DNA of 64,000 bases from Atopsyche davidsoni (lineage: Eukaryota > Arthropoda > Insecta > Trichoptera > Hydrobiosidae). The stretch is from the NCBI GenBank assembly GCA_022113835.1, contig JAILWY010000014.1, positions 12,335,501-12,399,500 on the forward strand. The letters are read 5' to 3'. Shown here in pieces: positions 24,306 to 38,600 of this stretch. Position 1 is the first letter of the stretch; each line of letters starts with the position of its first letter. A model generated the notes under the pieces. It worked only from the letters and a program-made list of their open reading frames with translations. It ran no database searches and was not told the origin of the DNA. Position numbers and translations under genes: made by a program.

Positions 24306-27300
24306 GCACTTCATACTCTCCACACTCTCCGCCGCATCCGGGAATTTTTCAGAGACACCCTATGGACGAGGAGTCGTTAAACCACACCACCCTTTAAGAA
24401 CCGAAGGTTTCAAGCGGAAAAGTAGAAAGCTGTTACAAGCAATAGCAAATCTGTTCTGCTTTTTTCATGTGCAGAATTTGCGTTGTTGTCTATAAAATTA
24501 GAAAAACCGCAGATAATCTACATCATTGATAATGTTTTACTCTTCCTTTGGAAAATACATTTAATTTTTTATTGCTTGTTACAAGAGTAACTCCAGTGTT
24601 AACAAGCCAGTTAGGTTATTGCATTTAAATAAAAATATAATTATTTTTTACACATGGTGCATTATTTTCAGTATTAGAAGGGAAATTAAATTATTTATAA
24701 AAGCACATAGGGTATTGTTGGTTTTTTTGATTTTACTATGTACAAGTCAAAATTCCGCTGTCTAGTTGCTGCTCCCAGCTCTTGTCTTTATCTGAAAGTA
24801 CCGCCGGAATGAAAATCCGCGTCTGCTTTTTCTTTTTTAAGATATTTCCGACCTCCCATCAGCTAGGAAGGATGCTATCACGTCACTTGTCCAAAAAAAC
24901 TGGAGTGCCCATCTATGGTATTTGTGATGAGTCTCTCCTTTGTGTTCAAATTCGCGTTATATTCGTGGAAATCCAGATTAATAATATTTTACACAAATAT
25001 TCGATGCGTTCCCAAAAAAATATTTGATATTTTTATTTAAATTATTACTTCTGCATTTGCAAAGTTCTTAGATTATCTTCGCTTGTCGGGATTGTCTTCC
25101 ATCCGTTATCTTTTTTCAGGATTCCAACATCTTTTTTAAATTCTTTGAGTAAATAAATATAAATGAATTATTTTCCTTTCATGCGACTGAGAAGTTGCGG
25201 GAGAGCCACCCCGACCCGTTGTGCTGTTCTTTACGCAATCTGACGGAAAGCCTTATTCTTTTAAACAAACTGAAGCTTTAAACTTTCCTAACACTGAAAA
25301 TAATTCTAAAAAATTGCTGAAACATTTTTAAAGGATTCTTTCTTCTATCTTACATCTGAAATTACACTTCTCTTTTCATCATCATTAAGCCCCAAACTCC
25401 CGCAAAAATGCCATAACTGCAAAGCGCTATGCTCAGCATCCCCTAGGCGTTTTTACGGGGGGTACTTTTGGGGATATTCAGGACGTTTATATTCCTCCCC
25501 TCGTTTAAACTGCGGATTCCTACACCCAACCCTTGCGTATCTTATAACAGCAGTAGGTTCTAGCTGTTGCTTTCCCGCGACAGGTGAACCTTATTCAGTA
25601 TGTGACAGATTGTGGGTTCAAATCCTTAAAAATCACATTAAAAACGGTTTAAATATTGATTTTTCGTCAATAAATTATAAAAAGTAATTCGAGTGTAATA
25701 TTTGTAATAAAAATTAATAATTTTTTTGCATTCAAATATATTGTCAATCTAAAACTTTAAGCATTGCGTTATCACCGGTAGGTGTACCTAATGCAAATGT
25801 ATTACAGTGATTCAATCGATGCTGTAATCAACAATCAACAACTCGCTCTTTCGATTCCCGCTCTGACAGGAAAATCCCTGACTAAAATATATATTTCATG
25901 TTTTCAATTTGTTTCTCTGCGCGTATCGTTTTATGGTTTCGGTTAAAAAATCATGAAAATTCATTTCTATTATCACTTTGAAAGGATTAGCAGCTTTCAC
26001 AATTCCGAATACATTTATTTCATACGAATATAAACTGTACAAATAAACGTGACGACTTACACTGGGAAACAAATATTTTTAAATCACTTTATAAAACAAA
26101 TACACTGATTTAGTGTGTTAATCTGTTTATGTGTTATTATCGGTATGTTCAAACGTGAATTGTTACAAATATTCATCACAATAGCAAGGCTAGTTCATGT
26201 TTTTGAATTACATTCTTAGCGTCGTTTTAAAGCAAATATCTGCTCTGTACCAGACTTTTCTGGCACAAAGACTGTAATTGATGGGGATTTGGATGTGTGC
26301 CGGGAAGGGAGAGGTTAACTTAAACCGCCATCGTTTTGTATTCGTATCTCCGACTGTCATTTTATTGCACACTGAAGTTAGTAACAATATGGTTCATGAA
26401 GTTAGCCACAATGCTGCCAACGTGCCGGTGGGAACCTAAAAAAGGCAGTCCTCCACCGTCGTGAGGCCAGCGTCAAAACGCTTAGCTGACGTCCGATACA
26501 TGCTCTTTGAATAAAATATTCACTAACGCAATATTTTTTTTAAAAATATTTTGTTGTTGGTTATATTTTTTTAAAGAATTAAGTTTTTACGGTGGTTTTA
26601 TAATGATTGTTTTAAAAATTGAGAACGCCTACGCGCGCGTCCACACGCCGTACAGCCTCTGCGCCCCATGCAGTGTCGCTGCGCTTCACTTCGATGTGAT
26701 TGCGAGTCGCGAGGACGGAGCTCTCGAGGGAGAGGCGTGCACTTCTGCAATTACGCCATTTTTTCCGTAATTTCACGTACACGTTTTTTTTAGCAAAGCT
26801 CCTTCATTTCTTTTATAAATGTCTTTATTATAATCTTTATTATTATTTTTTTCACACTTTCAAGAAAGGTAATGATCATGTTAGATTAAATCCCACAACA
26901 GGGATTGAACCGGATAACTTCCTATCAAATAAAAAAGATATTTGTATTTTATTTTTTCAATATCGATGTTTGCAAGAAATATAAAATTTAGCAAATTAAA
27001 AAAATATATCCCAATATTTAAAATGCTTTTTTCATAACACCGTTGCTTTGGAAAGCTCTCTCGTTCGCCTATAAAAATTCAGGTTTAGCTCCACACAGGA
27101 AAATTTATTTTAATTATTTCATCATAGCTATATTTTGTTGTATAAATTTCCAAATAACGGCTTGTATATAAAATAAAATAATTAGGACGTAAAAAAATAT
27201 TTTGCTATGCTCAAACAATCTCTCGTTGAATTTAATATTATATCAGTATATTACTACCGAACCATAAAATTCAATATTACATTTACGTAGCAATTTTTTG

Positions 27301-29296
27301 CGGAAGGTCTCATAATAAATTTTCAAGATATAACATATTTTTCATATTACCGTAAGATTTTATTTATACATTAAAGCGCGTATATAACAAGATTGGAAGG
27401 AAAACTCCGGCGCCGCTCAAAGAGCCGCCCGCTCGCGACTCCCGGCCCTCGGCTCGTATTATTTAAGGCTCATTCTGGCGTGAAGTGTTTTCTGGAAGAG
27501 GCCAGATATTTCAGGGAATTCTTGCGGAATTCCCGCGCACTGTCCGGGGCGCCGCGCACCCGTCGGGCCGCATTCTCCCCGCAGCCCGCGACTCTGCGCC
27601 TCGCGCCCCCGGCCCGGTCTGCTAACGGTAACGTTATTCCTACGTTACAAATTGGATTTTATCTCTACTCGGTTCAGTATGTTTTTATTATGTTTTACAC
27701 GCCAATGGGGGTGGGCTTTATCCTCGTTGACGATTATCTCCAAAAGTTTCGCTACACTCTGCCTAATGGCTCTGTTAAGGTTAGCTTATATTACAGTGTT
27801 TTTATCTTGACATAGCTTTTGAGTGTATCCTACTTTGTTTATTGCATTTGCCTATGATGTTGCTAACTGCGACTTGGTTTATATTGTAATATCATTCATG
27901 AGACTTTTTATAACATAAATAAATATTATTATAGCAAATTTTGCTAAAATATAATATATTTATGTGAATTATTTGTTCACTGGATTGTGTTAAATGTAAG
28001 TAGATACCTCAACCAAATACGGTCCGTGTTCTTCTATATTGTTGGTTATTCCTTTTAAACTTCGTTAAAGCTATTCTTAGATTTAACAAAAGCGAAGGGT
28101 GCTTAAATAACTACCGCTATAGAAAGTAAGTGATTAATTAAATTGTATATATATATTTTTTTTAATCAAGTGGTCCCATGATTTATGTAATTGTAATGCT
28201 TAAAAATTAAGAGCCATAATTGTTTTTTTGACTATTTGACACCATCGGTGCTATATTTCTAGTGGAATATAAATCAAATTGTACGAAATCAAAAACTTTC
28301 TATTTTGCATAATAGTGATGTTGGCATAAATTAACGTTACCCCAATCTAGAACACTCACAATACTTAATATGTTTTAATATGCCCTTGCGTTATTTGCAG
28401 CATTACCGCGCATCGCTGTCGCTTACGCTACCATTATTAATTTAAATCCACCCCCGAGCCCATAACGTTACCGTTACCGCTATGATATATTTATCTCCCC
28501 TCGTTTGTCTGACGACGGAGCACGAATTCCTCCACGGCTTTGTTCTTTATTTATCTTACGTGCCGCCCTGCGCCTCCAGGGTCCCCTTTTGCCCCTTGTG
28601 CCCCTAGAACCCCCTGCACCCTCCCGCCGACACCCCGGAACTGCGCTTAGTGATATGTTATGGTTACATTATTTGCTAAGTTAGATTACGTTGCAGCCCT
28701 GTTATGAAATGCCTCTTATATTTATATTAATAATATTTACACAGTGTAACGTTATGTTGATGTAAAATACAAAATCCTATACCGGCGTTAAAATTCCTCG
28801 TAAAATTTCATGTCTTGCAATATTATTATTAAAATATGAATATTTTGTGAACGTGCGTTATGGCTCTCCGTGTTAATTCTTCGGAATTTTTGTTTTAAAT
28901 TCGTAATAAAAGCGATCCCGAGCTTAGAGTCTATTTGAAAATGGAAAATATATGAAAGTAATGAAAATGTGTAAACTATTAAGAATATAAATAAGCGAGG
29001 CTTGCTTGGTGGTTATAGTATCCCGGGTTAAAGCTAGAGTACTGCAATAAAAATTTTCAGTAAATTAAAAGTCTGTTTAAATCGCTGCGGCTTGCGCACG
29101 TTCCTCTCTGATGCGGGTTTTGCGGTATTCTTTTATAAATATGAGACAAATGTCTGAGACGCATTAAGCTAGACGACCGTGTAAACTGTTTGCTCATGAG
29201 CGTTTCCTTCCGCTTTCCTACCTGGTTTTCTGATTTTACCGAATCATACATCTGGCGTTTAATTGTTTTAAAATATTTTATGACTTTACATTTATT
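24306..29296. other. Non-coding stretch downstream of the coding exon
   Basis: Islands near 26380-26500 (with a CCGCCAT just upstream at 26325-26331), 26625-26760, 27390-27640 and 28490-28660. The 140-codon plus frame at 27393-27815 lacks splice sites and consistent third-position bias. Degenerate B-box-like sequences at about 25620, 25850 and 26905 may be worn SINEs. Confidence 0.5.
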
Positions 29297-29445
29297 ATTA
29301 CTAATATGATTAGGCACATTAGTTCATACATAGAAGATGATTTAAAGAAACTCTCAGAAAAATATCATCGTGATTTGTGTGGGATTTGAACCCACATCCC
29401 CTGGTTTACATGACCGGTGTACTAATAAATACGCATCTGATTGAC
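29297..29445 (-). mobile_element. tRNA-derived SINE, copy A
   Basis: On the minus strand it contains a Pol III B-box-like GGTTCAAATCC within a TΨC-arm-like hairpin (TGTGGG...CCCACA). The B-box is followed by a body that recurs in two other places: CACGATGATATTTTTCTGAG, then a segment ending near CTAATCATATTAGTAAT. The 5' segment (GTCAATCAGATGCGTATTTA) is shared with the copy near 51.26 kb, not with the one near 47.8 kb. The recurring body downstream of the tRNA-like part makes this a SINE rather than a tRNA gene. Confidence 0.75.
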
Positions 29446-32400
29446 GTTAATCAAATAATCGACATATTTATATTTCTTAGTTTTTCATTAAATAAAGAAA
29501 AATATATACTTGAATAAGCTTGTAGTCAGTGAAGCAATGTTGATTAAAAAGCGCAAGGATTTCCAAACTATAATAAAATGAAACGGACAACAGCCATTTG
29601 TCGAATCCACGAAAAACAATCGTATAATTGTCGAGGGGGGGATTAGAGAGTGCATCAGTAATCGAAAAGTTTTTGCAGCGCCTCGTTACCGGTGCAGTGA
29701 AATTCTGCATATTCAATTGGTTCCATCGTGATTTGATTACACTTCGTAAATAAGGCTGCCAGCTCCGTCCCCGCGGACCCACCCTTCCTTCCTAGCTGGC
29801 CGGCAACCGCCGCCCCCCGCCCTGGAAAGTTGCCAGAATATTCCGCCAGACTCGAGCGAAGTCCCGTCATTTAAAAACATTGTTTTTTCGATAAGTGTTC
29901 TCATTCTTATTAGCTTTCCTCCGCAGAATATTCTCGTTTATTTTCTCTGAGAAAATCTCTCCAGACTCTTGGATGTTATCGGGAATCTTGAATATGTTTT
30001 CAGTTGTAGGACTTGCTTTGGGTGGTCAATTAGTTAATCATATTGGATACATTCGTTTTTAAATAGAGTTTAATTTAAGACAATATTTATTTTATGTTTT
30101 TTTTATTAGCAAATATTTGTGGAAAGTGCTGTTTATGTACACACAATACAAAATACTTTTAGAATTAATTACAATAAAAAAATCATTCCAATTTATATTT
30201 ATTTATTTTTTTTAGCTTAGGGATGTATGCTTAATTAATTAATATTTGTTCTCTTTATAACAAAACAGCATCTCACAGTCTCTGTCGCATCTGAGTTCAA
30301 TAGGCAGAGATTTACATTCCATGACATAGCGTGAGACTCCCGTGTTAAATAGTCCCACACTCCTCGAGAATATCAAACACTCTGCTCTACTAGTCTCTCT
30401 AAACATTTCACTGTTTAAATATACACCTAAACTCCTGTCACGTTAATAGAGACGACTGAGCTATAGAAACGAGGAATAATAATATAATGGATAAAATTAG
30501 AATATATTTTATTAGCACTTTGATTAAATAATAAATATTAAAAAAATAATAAGTTAGCGTTTTCTTTGGTATATTTATAATGCTAAAAATGCTAATATAT
30601 TTTTAACGTAGAAGTTTCCAGTGCAATTCTGAACTGCAATATTTTATGCTACGTAAACGTTTGTCGATTGCTTTTGTTTTGTGCCAACTAGTCATTTGAG
30701 ATTATTCTTGTTATTTTTAGAACCAATAGATTTATTAAACCTTTTTTAATTACGTTATAATTTACATATTTCATATAACAGCATTTATCGCTAACTCGCT
30801 AAGAAAAACAACACCCTTTACAAATCCTCGCCAAAACAATCTGTAAAACTGCGGGGAGAAAAAACCTGAAATGAAATTAAAATCTCCCAGGAGTAGAAAA
30901 ACTCCGCTACGTTTTTCGTAATTTTCCGCATCGAGTATCATCGGTTTGAGATTCACTCAATTACCGCCCCAGCCCCCGCCGCGGGCGTCACTGCTCTCTT
31001 TTCCGAATTCCGTCTTATCGCCGGCCGAATTTAATTAAATTGTTTTATAGCAATTAGGCCAGAGCGCGGCAGTCCGGCCGCCTGCGCCGGGACCGCAAGG
31101 GAGGGCTTTGCCAAGTCCAGTCGACACTGCTTGTTTACACTGAAACTCTCACTGACACCTTTTTTGTATTTTATTGGCGCTTACGTTTTATCTTATGTAT
31201 AGATTGAATCGAGAGAAAATTAAATGAAAGAATAACAGTGAACAGCTGATTGCTTCAATATGTTTATATCACTCATTTGAAAATGACGCCTGCGGCTACT
31301 ATGGGTTGATTGTGAATATATCCATATTTTAATTATATATAGATCAATAAAAATTTAATTTGACTGAGATATCAATACGTTCTTTGTGACTTTACGATTA
31401 TGAATATATCAGAATAGAAAGCAAAGCAGTGACCCTTGCCAATATAAATATATTTTGTTTATTAACTGTGATACATTTCACTTTCTCTTGTGTTTCGTCC
31501 TTTATTAATAAAAAAGAGATAGTTTACAAAACATCCCTGAATTAAAAAAAAAAATAAGGTTTTCTAATATTTAATACAAATTTAAATTTATTAAATTCAC
31601 AAATTATCCTTACACTGCTGAACTTGTAAATACTTAAATAAATATTTTTGCATCAAGTGATTCTTCCTTATCATTGAAGATTCAGCTGTTAGTAGGCATA
31701 TAAATATTTCCGAATCGACTCTGTATGTCTAGTTTGTGTAACGAATCTCCAATGTCGTAAAATATATTCCTAATAACTTACAGTCATGTGAGATAGAGAG
31801 AAATGTATGGCAGGCGTAGTGGCTTCTGAAAAAATAAATATCACTGGCAAAATGGATCCATTTATTCGGAGAATTGTTTGTCTTCACAGCTCTGAGCATT
31901 TGTCTATTCGCCGGAGACGGACGCGTCCTCTGGGATTGTCTGAGCTATAAACATCGAACGTGTTCGTGGACTTGAACATGTTTTACGCCTTTAAGTAACA
32001 GTGTTTCATGTCTGGAGTAAATAACCCGTTTCACATTGTTTGAATATATTAGTAACTTAATAATTTTGGGTTTTCGTCGATGATAAACGTTAACGGATTT
32101 TAATTGGTGATAAGTATTTTAATATTTTATCCATATGAGCTATTCAAATGAAAAGCATAGTATTTTGTTCCAAATTCTCCTCGCGTCATCCATTTTCGAG
32201 CAGATGAGCGACGCGGTGATTACTCTCCACTTGAAATCTTCCGTTACTTTTAATTAATTTCCTAAGCTAACTTTTCCGTCTCTGTGCTATATAATTTAAA
32301 TATTTTTGACAGAAAGCACTCGGTGTAATTTAATAATAATATTTTCATTAAGATAATATTTCTATAAATTATTTTAATAAAAAGAATATAAAAATTTGGT

Positions 32401-35360
32401 TTATATTTAAGGAAATATGAGTTTTGGCGGATTTCTTCGGTGCCATTTAGTTTTTCGGAAGACATCAAAAATTGCTTTCTCTATTCCGCACCCTTACATT
32501 TTTTATAACCAAACACCAACACAACAATAAACAAAGTCAAATTGTTTTTTTTATTTATTTTGTAGGTAGTTTTGTGAATGCCTTTGTGCTGTATGTTTTC
32601 CTAGGGGTCTACGATTTTTTTGAATTTGTACATAGGATAGTTTTTTTTTTTTTTTTTCAAAAATTGATTGTTTGCAGGTTGATATATAAATATTATTTTA
32701 TCTGTCCTTTGTTCGCTCTTTCTTCGTCGTCAACAGAATTTTCGACACGATATATTTTATTTGTGAGATTCTCCAGTTTATCGATGCTTACGCGCGATTG
32801 TCTATTACGATAAACCGCAAGGGCCACGCGTGATTACCCCCAGTCAGAGTCTCGCGCATCCCCGGCCGCCCCCGCCACGCTCTGCCACTTCAATACGTTA
32901 GCGTCGCGCTTATCGATTTCATAAATTTGTCGGTGTACACACATTAAACCGGTCCCGGGCCTTATCGGGCCGCGGCTCGCGTGACACGCCGGGCGCCGTA
33001 ACACTGGCCTTCAGCTCTCCCCGCGGCTCCTTGTGCCTGCTGTTTGAAACATTTGTAAATTTAAATTTACTGCGTCTTCACGGCGACCCTTTTCTTTAAT
33101 ATTTTGCATAAAAAAAAATTAATACATATTTTACGATGCACGTAGAAAGTTTGAAGATTTTAATAAAATTATAAAAAATCTTAAGATCCAGACTTGTTTT
33201 ATAAACACACATTCACGCGCAGCATTGGTATGTTCAGCAACTCCACCCATCTATAAAATATTAAACGTTTTTGTAGGACAGTCATTACGTTTTGATTGCA
33301 CGTTTTTGTTATGCCACCAATTACTCTTTAATTTCATTTTCTACCATATCATTTTAGCTCAAATATTGCATGTTGTTTTAACGCATGCGAAATGTTACTC
33401 TATTTTATATGTGATCTTTTTTTTTGGCTGTTAACCGTTAACAGGATAATAAATTTATGTAGATATTTAGGTTTTAATTCAGAGATAATTTAATCACTGA
33501 CGCTTTATTTGAACCTTAAATACGATTTGAAACAAATGCAAAATAAAACTGAAATAGTGGAGGAAATCTTTTGAATATTCAGATTAATAAATTATTCAGA
33601 TGAAATTCGGTTAAAATTTAGAGCATTTGTTTTTGCGAAGATGCTCCCGGGGGTTCTCACATTGATCATTTCGAGCAATGAGAAAATTTATATCCATTAT
33701 TTGCATATCTATCAGTTTAGTCTGCTGTAATTCTCGCATTATGCTAATTTCTGCCAAATCATTTTCTTTGGCAACCCTTTTAGAGAGATTGGCTCGGCTG
33801 GAAGCGCTCCCGAGCCGGAGGTTCCGCGCGGCTGCCTCGGACGGCAGATCGTCATTAGCATAATAATAAAACTTTATTCCGGGGAGTATATTTAAATAAT
33901 TGTTGTAGCTGGTAACGGGTATGGAATTATTTTGATTATGTGGTTTTATCGCGGAATAATATCTTGTGGTTTATTTGCTTTTGGGTTAATATCGTTTGGT
34001 ATTTTTTTGTTGTTATGTATTGTTTGCTCTGAATGTTTTATTTAAATTAAATTTGAGACGCACGTTTATATAGGCATTATATTATCAACGCGCAGAAGTA
34101 TTATTTGAGTTGGAAAATATAATACGTTGTTTGTTTTTTCAACATGCAATGTTGGACCACGTTCTTTCAGCTCACTTGTTATGCCACTTATCAAATGTCT
34201 CCATTTTGACGTTCTAGTTTAAATAATGTACTAGACTTACAAAATCATTGTTCCTTCCATTGTTAAAATTAACATATTATAATCATTTGTATTTATGTGG
34301 CTTTAATATTTAGTTTACTATGAGGAAATATCAAACCATTTTTTTAAAACATAAACGTACACTTGTATTTAGTTATTAACTGGAAACAGAATCTCCCATA
34401 AGTAGAAAGAATACAAATTATGCATAGCAAGCTCGCATTCTATTTCAAAATATTAAGCTGCTGCTTTTACTGTTGCGCTTTTTTATTCCTGTTTTTATTT
34501 CCTCGCGTAATCCACAACAGGCATTCTGCGCCCCACATTGATCTACCGCATCCTGGACGGCGGTATTCAAATATCCAGGATTTCATTTCGGATACCTTAA
34601 TTATTTGCGACGTGAGTATCGCATCTGTTGCGTATAACCCGCATTTATATCCCGCGCTTAATAAGCCTCATCACGCCACGTCCCTTTGTGCCGCCGATCG
34701 CTTCGGCTTCCACCCGGGCAGCTCCCCGAGCCGGCCGGGCAGCGGTCGCGCTGCATGTCGGCCGCTCTACTCCGACACCTGAAACAAATAACCCGCACCC
34801 GACACTGGCTGCATATTTAATAATCAGTTATCCCTTCGCCGTGCGCCGCCCCGCTCCCTGTTCCTTTCAAAGGTATCCATCCATTCACGTCATATTAAAG
34901 CTGGCGTATTAATCTACCGCGAGCCGGCGAATCTTGTCTTTGTGAAATTTTAGTATTGACAATGGTCCTTGCTGATGATACTGGCCGCATTTTGTATTGG
35001 ATCAACAAATTTACTTTATTATTCAACATAATTAAATCTAAAATATTACTAATATTTATATTCTCAAAGTTGTTTTTAAACTTTATAATGACATATTTAA
35101 TCCGCACAATCGCTGTAAAAAGGGGAAAAGGTATTCTATCCGTAGACCCGGAATATAATCATAATGAGGAAGCAATTTTATATAATATTTCTTTTGAAAT
35201 AACAATATATCTTTTCTGAAAAAGGCGAACTCACCCTTTCAGTGTCACTTTTCATTCTCATTAACGGCATTCTTATCTTGCACAATACCCAGTCAAACGA
35301 CGATAATTTGAAAGGTTACAATCTTAGATCGGCCGTCGAATTAAAAAGTGTCAAACTTTT
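29446..35360. other. Non-coding, AT-rich with islands
   Basis: Islands near 29740-29870, 30960-31140, 31880-31960, 32820-33060 (CATAAA at 32920-32925), 33640-33850 and 34520-34870. A 17-T run lies near 32641. No gene recognised. Confidence 0.5.
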
Positions 35361-35364
35361 AATG

Positions 35365-35560
35365 CGCCCCAGGGGTGGGTAGTGGCGGCGGGGGCGAGTG
35401 TCTTCCGCCCGCCTCACCTCGACGGGGGGCACGATCTCCGGCCCTGCCCGCCCTTCCCGCCCTCCCCGCCCTCCCCGCCCTCTCCGGAGCCTTCTCATTA
35501 CGGAGGGCGCAGCCCCGGCACTTTAGGGCGTCGACCTCGCCTCGGACTGTTGTGCTGAAT
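35365..35560. other. GC-rich island around a CCCGCCCTC minisatellite
   Basis: High-GC patch with GGCGGCGGGGGCGAG, the 9-bp repeat array and CTCGCCTCGGAC. Open frames on both strands reflect the repeat composition. Confidence 0.45.
35447..35482 (+). repeat. Minisatellite, four 9-bp CCCGCCCTC units
   Basis: Four consecutive 9-bp units CCCGCCCTT/CCCGCCCTC in the core of a GC-rich island. Each unit contains a CCGCCC core, the binding shape of Sp/KLF zinc-finger factors. Confidence 0.9.
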
Positions 35561-38419
35561 TTCATATATATTTTTTGTACTACGGTCTAGAAAATTAATG
35601 TTTATTTAAATACTTACCTTTTTTGTGTCGTATCTGTTAAATATCGCCGCTTTCACTTAACATTTATTAAAACATTAAATTACTGTACCAATTATATTGT
35701 ATTTATGGTAGAGGTGGTTGTATGTTATTTTATTTCTTATGTTTGGATAATAAATTATATTGAATTTATAACAAATATTTAAATAACATATGGTAAACCC
35801 AGTAAAAATACTCAGTCATAATCTTTGTAGATTATTTTGAAAGTATTATAATAACATATTATCAAAGAAAAGTAAAACTTATCGATAACTTCGAACGTAA
35901 TGTGAAAAACGTAAAAAGGACTTAACGATCGGTGATGTGTTTTTTCAATTATTTCTTTCGCCTAAAGTTTAATAACAATTATTCAAGTGTGCTTTTGTAT
36001 ACTATCAGGGCTAATATTCAATAGAAGTTTCCATAGCGAGATTTAGATTCGAGATAAGATAAGAAACAATATTGTGTACTACGAAATAAAGAAACAACTT
36101 TGCCCCCGGGCCGTGTATTATTTTCACTCCTACAAAACTATCACACACGGCCAACACACAATAGCTCGTATTGTAGCTTTGCTCGCCCCTCCATAAATCG
36201 CAGCCCCTTTTGGTTTTCCGAAAGTTTTCCCTCCTCTAAGAAAGACTTATAGTCCGAACTGATCCCGAGGCCAAATGACCAGAGAAATCATCTCAATATA
36301 AGATACCCTATACTTGCTTATGGTTCGAAAAATACACAATATTTGTAGTTGATTCGTATATTTATATTGTTAATATTATGAATTTAATTAAATATATTTT
36401 TTATTTTGAAACTCATTTTTTTTTTATTTTATGTTTTAATCAATTATTTATTTTTATATATATATAAATGAAATTTACATCACTGCTTATTACGTACTTT
36501 TTTGTTACAGTTGATAAACAAATGTTTTCATAGAGCTTTATTTATTGATAAATTACACATTAGCAATGGTATTTTATCCCTTGACTTCTAACATTAAACC
36601 GATTTTTATAATTATAGGTTCTTACAGTAAAAATTCGTATAGATTTTCACAGTAATAATATAAACTTTTAAAAGGTTAAAATTTAAAAAAAATCTTGGAT
36701 CGCGCTAAAATCTCGACAGTTCCCCTCAAGTGCTCCGATTTCCCGGCATAGTTTTAATGATATATCCTACACCGTGTCGTAATGATTTTCTCCGGGGCCG
36801 GGGCGCCTCGCTCACCTCCAGCCGCGCTCATCAAGTCGATATGGCCGCCAGCGGGCCCCGAGTGCTTCCCCGGCCGGCGACTACTCGCAGCGGGAGCAAC
36901 CACTCGTGCGTTTGGCACGTCGGAATTGATTCGAAATGCCTCCGCTGTAATATTTTTTTCTGTATGTCAAGGTAAATTTTTTTTAGCCGAGTCGCTGTGC
37001 GAGGGCGGCTTTCATTCCTCGAGGCTTTCTCGGCTGAGTTACGACAGATATTAATGTGCTTAAGGTTAACCTATTATTTTCATTTTGAAATCTAAAAAGT
37101 TACATAAAATGAAATGCGTCTGTGGCTTTTTACGTAAGCAAATTTATTTAATTTATTATTTGTATTATTTCATATTGTTCTTTTTTATTTAAAAGCAAGA
37201 GTAAGTTACTATTTGAGTACGTATAATTTGATGGTAGATATGTACAAAAGAACTCGCAGATATCAAATAAAAATCCAAAAATAAACCATTTTCTCTACTC
37301 GTATAAAAAAGTATCAGTTGTTTTAACTGCTTATTATTGAATAAGAGTAAATTTTCATGAAGCGGTTCGATCTATTTAATGTTGAAATAAATTCGTTTTG
37401 ATTATCTGACTAATGTGTTGGCACAAATCTCGCAAACCAAATCCTCAGCGATATTTAACACAACATGTAGTTCCCAATGTAACTTCCGAGTCCTCGCACT
37501 GGCCACTATCCAAACTTACACTTTCCCGTGCTGAAATTACCCTACAGTCCTCGCAGCACCGCAGAGCGGCGGTCCCTCGCTAACTAAGCGGTTACTCCGA
37601 AGTTCACTCCACCCGGCCATAAATCCATAACCTATTTCCAAAACTCTCGCCGCTTCACGCCCCCAATTAATCTGCCCTTGTCCTTCGGCCGACATCGGGC
37701 GAACTCGCCAAACTTCGATAGCCGTAAAGAATGGCGGGCATTCTTTGCGCGGCGGTTCGGCTTTCCGCTACCACGCTGCGGGGCGGCGCTACGGGCCGGC
37801 ATCGCTCGGAGAGTTTTCATTCCGCCGATGGAGGCCGTCGGATGCGGATGTGCTTGTCTCTTTCCGCAGGTCGTTTCCCACCCGGTCCGTGAAAGTTTAT
37901 AATACGCTTTGTGCTAATGGTTTCTTATTTTATTACTACTATCAATATGGTGTATTCAGTTTTCGAATAGAACATTAGCAATGCCTAAATGCTAATATTG
38001 TTGTTCATGTGTTTGTTTATTGTGTCAATATTTCTTTACTTTATTTATCGGTAACTCTCCACTGAATTGATCATCACGACTGAGAAGTTTCTCATACAAT
38101 ATGAGCACGTTTAAAAAATATTTTTAAATTAAACATGCAATGTGTGTTTTGATATCATAAACACCGATTGAATTAATAATTTACTCTTGTAAACGCACCC
38201 GGTACAAGTTCAAACAAATTTTAAATTATAGTCACACAATTTGACAAAACTCTTAGTTTATACGATCAAAATAAATGTACCCGTGTTTGATGTACGATAT
38301 ATATTTTTCTTTCAAACAGTCGGCCTAACATTCCGCAGTATTATCGTGTGTTGTTTGTTTCATTTCCATTTCCAATACAACAAGCAATCGTATAATACTA
38401 AATAATCACAATAAACTGC

Positions 38420-38600
38420 ACTTTGTAACGCCGCCCTTTGTCCGCCCCCCGTGCCCGCGGACGGACAGCCCTCAATTTCCGCCGGGAAACAATGAGGTGG
38501 GGTAAAAGCTCCAGTTTATCGGTATGTTCTGGGAAATTGATTGAAATTGCGGATATTAATATCATGCTTTCGTCGGATTATTAATTGAAACCATTCAAAT
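38420..38600. promoter_or_regulatory. Enhancer-like island
   Basis: Within about 130 bp it has GGGAAACAATGAGG (Sox-type AACAATG), AAATTGATTGAAATTG, the palindrome GATATTAATATC and GGATTATTAATTGAAACC (K50/Otd-type GGATTA plus TTAATT). The sequence is complex and non-repetitive. Function is inferred from motif density only. Confidence 0.3.

Noticed and set aside
27393..27815. 140-codon plus-strand frame
   Set aside because: GC-island composition opens the first half, and the second half turns Phe/Tyr/Val-rich as in random AT-rich DNA. No splice sites or codon bias.
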